Positions 18,211-23,507 of a DNA stretch of 23,507 bases are shown here, one piece after another. Within the stretch, counting starts at the first letter, position 1; the number at the start of each line of letters is the position of its first letter. A program made the position numbers and the translations under genes. This DNA comes from Chrysochromulina parva (lineage: Eukaryota; Haptophyta; Prymnesiales; Chrysochromulinaceae), in NCBI GenBank assembly GCA_002887195.1, contig PJAB01000582.1, forward strand, positions 1-23,507. Direction: 5' to 3'. The notes under the pieces were generated by a model. It made no database searches and was not told where the DNA came from. It saw only the letters and a list, made by a program, of their open reading frames with translations.

Positions 18211-19068
18211 TCATACCGCGAAAAATCGGCCATCGACTCTCGCCGCGGTGGCAGTGACTACTGGCACACCTTGGTGGACGACGGGGGTGGCACCAGCGGG
18301 ACCGGCGACGGCGGTTCCCATCACCACGTGCTGTTGCGCCAATTCTCCACCGAGAAGCAACCGGCGTTTGGCTGCCTCGAGCTCCTGTTGTGTCAGGTAG
18401 CCGCCGGCGCGCAAGTGGTAGAGCTGCGCCAGCTGCTCACGCAACGATGAAATCGGAATCACTTGCGGGTTGCCCATCATCATAGCTTGGTCAACTGGCA
18501 CGGCCACGGCCATCTCCACGGCAGTACTGGCTTCGACCGGCTGCGGTCGCCCCTCAAGCCGCCGTCGCTCAAATTCGCCTAATCTAGTTGGCCGTCGGCT
18601 GTAACACTTGCAGCACACGAGGCAGATAAATGAGCCGAGGAAAATCGCCGGCAACACGATTCCCAAGAAGTTACCCAAGTCTGTGCTGTTCTGTTCGCAG
18701 ATGGCCCTGCGGTCCCGGTCGCCAGAGCAGGGAGCCGGAGGCGGAGCGTTTCGCCCCGATGCCCCACAGTCCATGCAGTCAGAGCCAGCAATGGGGCACG
18801 AGGCGAATTCAGACCCCGGCCCACCATCATCGCAATCGCCATCGGATGAAAAAAAGCATACGTTGGTGCATGTGCCACCGGCAGCTGGGGGGGGAGGGGG
18901 TGGCGGTGCAGCACTTTGAGCCGATACTGAATCGGCAAATATTGGCAAGTAAAGCATCCACAGCGTCAACTTCTTGAGCGGACTTCTGGAATGGACTGAT
19001 CCATGCACTTGCTGCCTTGCCATCCGTGCGGCACGGATGTTCGCATCGTTGTTCCTAAACATGTTCAT
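18211..19068 (-). CDS. Single-pass membrane protein: Cys-rich DGDCDDGGPGSE ectodomain plus SHOCT-like cytosolic helices
   Basis: 285 residues from the ATG at 19068; ATGs at 19062 and 19023 are alternatives. Order: a basic N-terminus; a hydrophobic signal sequence or anchor (LTLWMLYLPIFADSVSA, about 34-50); a poly-Pro stretch; a Cys-rich module at about 67-102 (CTNVCFFSSDGDCDDGGPGS, then SCPIAGSDCMDCG), a Notch/LNR-like calcium-type pattern common in algal and oomycete surface proteins; a transmembrane helix at about 134-153 (FLGIVLPAIFLGSFICLVCC) followed by a Cys/Arg stop-transfer; and a cytosolic tail with SSLREQLAQLYHLRAGGYLT, then QQELEAAKRRLL, matching the SHOCT short C-terminal domain pattern (L-x2-L-x2-L-x3-G-x-I/L-T-x2-E-x3-K-x2-L-L). 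The topology is probably type I on the cell surface or endomembranes. The ligand is unknown. The gene is divergent from the large WD-repeat gene. Confidence 0.82.
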   Translation of the reverse strand: MNMFRNNDANIRAARMARQQVHGSVHSRSPLKKLTLWMLYLPIFADSVSAQSAAPPPPPPPAAGGTCTNVCFFSSDGDCDDGGPGSEFASCPIAGSDCMDCGASGRNAPPPAPCSGDRDRRAICEQNSTDLGNFLGIVLPAIFLGSFICLVCCKCYSRRPTRLGEFERRRLEGRPQPVEASTAVEMAVAVPVDQAMMMGNPQVIPISSLREQLAQLYHLRAGGYLTQQELEAAKRRLLLGGELAQQHVVMGTAVAGPAGATPVVHQGVPVVTATAARVDGRFFAV

Positions 19069-19398
19069 GAAGAAGCAGGAGGCGAAATTTCCAGTGAAAT
19101 GGCAAGTTTTTGCGATACCCGGTACCGGGTAGGGACGTCTTCACATTCGACGACCAGAAAGTGAAGTCAAGTCAAGCGCAGCGCGCGGGCGTCTCAGGTG
19201 TGCGTTTGGTGTGATCCTCGCCGGCCCTCCGGGGACGCAAAGTCTCCCAGCTGCATTCATCGCAATCTCAACTCCACGCTTGCTATTCAATACTACGCGC
19301 AAAACCTCCGGAACCCCGAAACGGGCCAAACAGGCGCCCACGAGAACGCTCCTCGACGGGTTCGGCAGGAAACTGCCGCAAAAGGAGGATACCGTGGC
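19069..19398. promoter_or_regulatory. Divergent promoter region with a 16-nt perfect palindrome
   Basis: This 330-bp gap separates the divergent SHOCT-protein and WD-repeat genes. At 19116-19131 lies the perfect palindrome TACCCGGTACCGGGTA, 48 bp from the SHOCT-gene start codon. The + strand frame of the WD gene is open through the whole gap, with an in-frame ATG at 19099, but composition there is unlike the rest of that gene. No TATA box is evident. Confidence 0.45.
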
Positions 19399-22300
19399 AT
19401 GGCCCTGCTGCCGACGCTGCTGCGCCACGGCAGCAGCTTCCTCAACAGCGATAACCCATCCATTTCCGCTGTGGCGTCGTCTCAGGGGCACCTGCTGGTT
19501 TGGGACGGGCGTGCGTTGCGTTTATACGCCGGCACCGAGCAGATCCAGCAAACGTCAATTCCTGCCGATGCACCTGGCGCGACACTGGCGCAGCTGCATT
19601 ACAATGCATGCGACAACAACTTCGTGCTCGTGTACTCTGCCGCGTACGCGCGCTTTGTCTCCGCGGACATGACCATGCACGAGATCTTCAACACGGACCA
19701 GTCAACCATCGTCGCCTCCGCATGGCTTGAGCGCCGGCAGGAGCTCGTGACCACCAGCAAGGATGGGTCCCTTTCATTCTCGCAAACGCGCAAGAACTAT
19801 ACAGTGCTCATCTCCGGCCGAAAGCTCATTCCGACCTTCAAGAAGCGGATGGCCATCAAGACGACATATCGCTGGATGGTTCGTTTGGCAGTCGACGAGG
19901 AGGAGGACCGCCTGTTCGTGCTGCACGAGCGCGATGTGCTCGTTTGGTCTTGCGCGACTGGGGAGCTGCTCCAAAAGCTGTCGAGCCTGGGCGCGCACGA
20001 CCTACAGGGCATCTGCTACCTTCCGGGCTCGCGGCGGCTGCTCACGACGTGCCATGACGGCGTCATCCATAAGTGGGCAATAGGTCCGAGTGGTGCCGTC
20101 GAGACGGACGTGATGGCTGGCCATGCGAAGCGCGTGACTGCGATGGCGCCCGCGGCGCACGGCCGGCTGCTCGTGAGCTGCAGCGAGGACGACACCATGC
20201 GGGTGTGGAGTACCGAGAGCTGCGCCGAGCTTCATGAGTGCACGCCCACCTTGGCGCCCGATCAGTCGCAGAAGGTGTCCGACTACTCAGCGCCGCACCC
20301 GTCCCTCATCGCGCTGAGCGAGCAGATATCAGGCAGCTCGCCCTTGATAAAGCTGCACGTGCTGAGCGGCGCGCTCATTACGTCCCTCGAGCTGCTCCAG
20401 CCGTCTGCGCGCATGGCGCGCGCATCGGACGTCATCCGCACCGCTCACATGGTCGAATCGTCGCGTGAGCGGCAGTTGGGCCAGGCGGACCATATGCTGC
20501 TCCTCCACGTGGCGAACAACACGCTGCAACTCGTGGCTGTGGCCGACGGCAATGTGCGCAGCGTCTTTGCGCCACGGCGCGCGAGCTCGAGCAAAGTGCC
20601 TGGGAGCGGCCCGGTCATCGGCTGTACGGTGTACGAGCCCGAGCTGGGCTGTGCGATTGCATGCTGCTCCAACGGCGCCGTCGATGTGCTCGAGATCGGC
20701 GTGGGAAATCTACACGTCGGGGCTGCGAAGATTCTGGAGCCGCCCCCCGAGGTGCCCGGGATGCCGCCTGCGGCGGGCAGCATCGTCGTCCTCTGGAGCT
20801 TCCTTGATCCTAACTGCGCGTGGCAGGCCGTCGCCGCATGCCTGCTGCCCACCGCCCTGAACCCGTCAGGGCAGGCGGTCGCGGACCGCCGCTCGCAGAA
20901 GCGAGCAGACGAACTGCTGAGCGGGTACACGATCGTCACGGGGGGTGCGAACGGCTACCTAAGCTTGTGGCACGTGCATGAGGCGAACGTCGTTCGCACG
21001 GTAGCTGCGCACATTGACTCGGCGGTGGTGGCGGTGCTCCCGCTACGCGCTGCGCCCAAAGTGCACGCAGAGGCCGCTGGAGCACCGCCAGCGTCGGAAG
21101 CCGTGTCGGTCCGGCAGGCCGCGCCAGCTGTGCCGATGAATGCAGGGCAGGCAGCAGCAAAAGCAGCGCACGCTTTGCAAGCGTCGGCTGCTTCGGCACC
21201 GGAGCTCACTCACGCTGGGCTTCCCGAGGAGCACTTGCATCAATTGCGCATGTTGGCCGGCGCCGGCGCCGGCGCCGGCGCCGACGATGCCCCCGTCGAC
21301 GTCACCCCCGTCGCCAAGAAGGCGTGGCTTCGCACCGGAAAGGCAGCGACTTACGTGGCAGCCGAGGACTGGCGCTTCGACACGGTCGTGGTCTCCGTGG
21401 GTGCCGACGGTAGCGTGCGCCTGTACGACACGAGTGGATTCAAATTCACCCCGGTCGGTGCCTTCAATGTTGGCTCCGCGTATGAAGTTACGGCCGCTGC
21501 CTTGCGCTCGGCGCGCACACTCCTCGTCGGCTTCGAGAATGGGACGGTTGAGCTGTGGCAGTTACCTGACTGGCGAGAGACCGGCACGTCGCGTCAACGA
21601 CGCGCGGTGCAGATCGGGAGCTTGCTGATGCACGCTGGGCGCATCACGTCTTTCTCGTGCACCAAGGATTTGCGCTATTTCCTCACCTCGTCTGCCGACA
21701 GCACAGTGGTGATGTGGAACTTGGCGCGCTTCACGCCAGTGCACACCTTTTCGTTCTCAAAGCCGGCCGCGCACGCCCTCAGCCTCTCGACAAACAGCGC
21801 GTTCCTGACCGCTCTCGGCGACGGTATGGAAGAGGTGCCATTCGCGCCAGAGCTGCTGCCCCCTCCCGTCGACTTCGCCATCCTGAGCGAGGCGGATCAG
21901 GAGTTCGCCCGGCGCGTCGCAGCGATCGAGAGCCAAGAAATGGCAGATGTGGCGCAGAAGGCGCTCGACAAAGCCGCCCTGTTGAACTCGGTGGGCGTGA
22001 CAGCCACGAGCGCCGCTGCCTTCTTGGGCCCCGAATTCGCAGACGACGAGTTCTTTGCGGCGCTCGATCGCGCGGACGCTCAGCGCGGAGGCACACAAAA
22101 GGGGTCTGGCGCGGACAACGATGCATCTTCACACTTGTTGGGCGTTGGCAGCGAAGTCCGTCTGCCGAAGACAAAGCCTGCGAAGCGGCCGCGGGAGCGC
22201 ATCCCGTACAACGGGCCTCCGGAGGTGTCGGCCCAAAAGATTGGCTTCTCGATGCTGCTGAGCACGGGATCGCATGTGACCCCGTCGTGGGCAGAGGAGA

Positions 22301-23507
22301 AGCAACTGCTCGAGTCTCTCTCTCCCTCGAAGAGACCGCCTCCTCTGCCCGAGTACCCTACGGATCAGCCTCTGGCCGCTGCAAGTGCACAGAAGCAGGC
22401 GCCTGGAACGACGCTGGGCCGTCCTGGACGGATCGGTCCTGAGATCGCGCGCGAGATCGAGGCCAGAGAGGCGAAGCTACGAGCGGAGGCTGCTGGGCGA
22501 GGGCGGGTGGTCCGATTGCTCCAGGAAGATCTTGATCTCCTTCTGAGAGATTCCTCCGAGAGAGCGATGGCAGCGATGGCAGCGCCGGACATGGTAGCGG
22601 AGCCACCAGCCACGGCAGCTGCGACTGCTGCGCAGGGTGTCGCTCTTGAGAGTGCGGCGCGCGACGTTGACGAGGCGCTCGAGGCGCTGCCGCGGAATGC
22701 GACGTCGTCCAGCCCGCCGGATTATCGTGATTGGGCGGGAGTAGACGAGGATACGACCCAGAAAGCGCCCATAAGGGCAGCAACCATCGCGCCCGTTGAG
22801 GCGCCTGCCGAGCAAGTGCAGGTGACGAGCCGAGCAGAGGCCTCCTCTGCACCCGATGCAAGCTTGACCTCATTCGCCGAACCGTCAGCGTCAACCTATC
22901 AGGTGATAGACCTTTCTGCAGATGAGCATAATGCCATGATCCGATCACATTATCTGAATTGGCCCGGTCGCCAGCTGAGCCTGATGGGGAGTGCTTTCTT
23001 CTTCGAGCCGAATGCTCGGCCATTGACCGCACCCATGCCGATGCTGCCTCCAAACCCGCCGCTGCCGCCACGCACCGCCGAGCGCCGGTCTCAGGTACAA
23101 GTGCGCCAAACGCCGAGTAAGAAGAAGTTGGATTTGGATGGATTGGAACCGCTCGTCTCACGTCTGGAGCTCTTGCAGACCCGCCCTCAGACCGCCATCC
23201 CCTCGGAGGTGACTGAGGCTTCTGTTTCGGCTCCCGTGCCAGCCGCCCCGCCAGCAGCCGCTCCTCCGGTCAGTCAGCCTCAATTATTTGCTTGGCCGCC
23301 TCGGCTTGCACCGCCACTGCTTGCACCGCCACCGCCTGCACCGTCGCGGCCCGCAGAAACACCACCTGGTCAGACCCCGCAGACGCCGCAGACAGAGAGC
23401 GAGGAGCAGGGCCGTCCTTCGGAGAACATCTTTCCCTCACGGCCGGGCACTGCCTCAGGGCGTCCCGACCTCTTCCCATCGTTGGGACCATCACGGCCGG
23501 GAACCGC
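19399..23507 (+). CDS. Large WD-repeat protein, 3' end beyond the window (more than 1369 aa)
   Basis: The frame runs from the ATG at 19399 to the window end without a stop. WD/propeller blades fill residues 1 to about 800: VTTSKDGSLSFSQ (about 115), LFVLHERDVLVWSCATGELL (about 172), LLTTCHDGVIHKWAI, the clearest blade MAGHAKRVTAMAP with LLVSCSEDDTMRVWS (about 239-273), IVTGGANGYLSLWHV (about 512), VVVSVGADGSVRLYD (about 663), LLVGFENGTVELWQLPDW, and LRYFLTSSADSTVVMWNLAR (about 758). The blade count suggests two propellers. Beyond 800 the protein is Pro/Ala-rich and disordered, with one better-ordered island (QVIDLSADEHNAMIRSHYLN, about residue 1168) and SRPGT repeats near the window end. The layout recalls ciliary large WD proteins (WDR87/WDR97/WDR64 type), but that is a guess. 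An in-frame ATG at 19099 would add 100 residues of poorer composition. Confidence 0.88.
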   Translation, partial: MALLPTLLRHGSSFLNSDNPSISAVASSQGHLLVWDGRALRLYAGTEQIQQTSIPADAPGATLAQLHYNACDNNFVLVYSAAYARFVSADMTMHEIFNTDQSTIVASAWLERRQELVTTSKDGSLSFSQTRKNYTVLISGRKLIPTFKKRMAIKTTYRWMVRLAVDEEEDRLFVLHERDVLVWSCATGELLQKLSSLGAHDLQGICYLPGSRRLLTTCHDGVIHKWAIGPSGAVETDVMAGHAKRVTAMAPAAHGRLLVSCSEDDTMRVWSTESCAELHECTPTLAPDQSQKVSDYSAPHPSLIALSEQISGSSPLIKLHVLSGALITSLELLQPSARMARASDVIRTAHMVESSRERQLGQADHMLLLHVANNTLQLVAVADGNVRSVFAPRRASSSKVPGSGPVIGCTVYEPELGCAIACCSNGAVDVLEIGVGNLHVGAAKILEPPPEVPGMPPAAGSIVVLWSFLDPNCAWQAVAACLLPTALNPSGQAVADRRSQKRADELLSGYTIVTGGANGYLSLWHVHEANVVRTVAAHIDSAVVAVLPLRAAPKVHAEAAGAPPASEAVSVRQAAPAVPMNAGQAAAKAAHALQASAASAPELTHAGLPEEHLHQLRMLAGAGAGAGADDAPVDVTPVAKKAWLRTGKAATYVAAEDWRFDTVVVSVGADGSVRLYDTSGFKFTPVGAFNVGSAYEVTAAALRSARTLLVGFENGTVELWQLPDWRETGTSRQRRAVQIGSLLMHAGRITSFSCTKDLRYFLTSSADSTVVMWNLARFTPVHTFSFSKPAAHALSLSTNSAFLTALGDGMEEVPFAPELLPPPVDFAILSEADQEFARRVAAIESQEMADVAQKALDKAALLNSVGVTATSAAAFLGPEFADDEFFAALDRADAQRGGTQKGSGADNDASSHLLGVGSEVRLPKTKPAKRPRERIPYNGPPEVSAQKIGFSMLLSTGSHVTPSWAEEKQLLESLSPSKRPPPLPEYPTDQPLAAASAQKQAPGTTLGRPGRIGPEIAREIEAREAKLRAEAAGRGRVVRLLQEDLDLLLRDSSERAMAAMAAPDMVAEPPATAAATAAQGVALESAARDVDEALEALPRNATSSSPPDYRDWAGVDEDTTQKAPIRAATIAPVEAPAEQVQVTSRAEASSAPDASLTSFAEPSASTYQVIDLSADEHNAMIRSHYLNWPGRQLSLMGSAFFFEPNARPLTAPMPMLPPNPPLPPRTAERRSQVQVRQTPSKKKLDLDGLEPLVSRLELLQTRPQTAIPSEVTEASVSAPVPAAPPAAAPPVSQPQLFAWPPRLAPPLLAPPPPAPSRPAETPPGQTPQTPQTESEEQGRPSENIFPSRPGTASGRPDLFPSLGPSRPGT
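21256..21282 (+). repeat. GCCGGC tandem repeat encoding (Ala-Gly)n
   Basis: Four and a half copies of GCCGGC in frame encode AGAGAGAGA between two propeller segments of the large WD protein. It is a flexible linker and a likely site of length polymorphism. Confidence 0.85.

Noticed and set aside
19099..19398. N-terminal extension of the large WD protein from the ATG at 19099
   Set aside because: The frame is open but composition differs from the gene body, and the sequence includes the promoter palindrome; 19399 is the better start, though not proven.

Overview
The window looks like nuclear DNA of a GC-rich, intron-poor eukaryotic alga, probably one with a complex (secondary) red plastid such as a haptophyte; this is inference. 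The grounds are: (i) a triose-phosphate/phosphate translocator whose short first exon encodes a hydrophobic signal peptide, as expected for a plastid bounded by more than two membranes; (ii) very high G/C at third codon positions; (iii) mostly single-exon genes, with the few introns carrying GTGC-type donors; (iv) eukaryote-only families (TRIM-like RING/B-box, TBC RabGAP, SYLF, WD40, SHOCT-tailed membrane protein). Nothing points to a virus, plasmid or bacterial operon, and there is no CRISPR array. Layout: 205-1469 (+) is the translocator, with one 83-nt intron. 1470-4111 is a mostly gene-poor stretch holding three weak items: a coding-like relic with in-frame stops (2222-2629, +), a short ORF resembling part of prefoldin subunit 1 (2657-2866, -), and a small A20-like zinc-finger ORF (3102-3359, +). 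4112-5503 (-) is a bacterial-type adenylosuccinate lyase (purB). It is divergent from a TRIM-like RING/B-box gene (5707-6881, +) whose last exon seems to lie beyond a 305-nt intron. 7094-8902 (+) is a TBC-domain protein with an N-terminal helical region. 8903-10412 is intergenic and contains a coding-like relic that changes frame several times. 10413-15575 (+) is a giant protein with an SYLF (Ysc84) domain, an acidic linker, a very long coiled coil interrupted by what looks like the C-terminal half of an SH3 domain, and a disordered repeat-bearing tail. 16061-17380 (-) is a WD40-like protein of a conserved plant/protist type. 18211-19068 (-) is a single-pass membrane protein with a Cys-rich DGDCDDGGPGSE ectodomain motif and a cytosolic SHOCT-like helix pair. 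19399-23507 (+, running off the window) is a large WD-repeat protein with a proline-rich C-terminal half. The genes do not form a pathway; this is ordinary eukaryotic gene order with divergent pairs (purB/TRIM; SHOCT protein/large WD protein) and one convergent pair (SYLF/WD40). The most unusual object is the SYLF/coiled-coil/half-SH3 protein. Several coding-like stretches between genes look like decayed gene fragments rather than functional genes. All assignments come from reading motifs by eye; no database search was possible.
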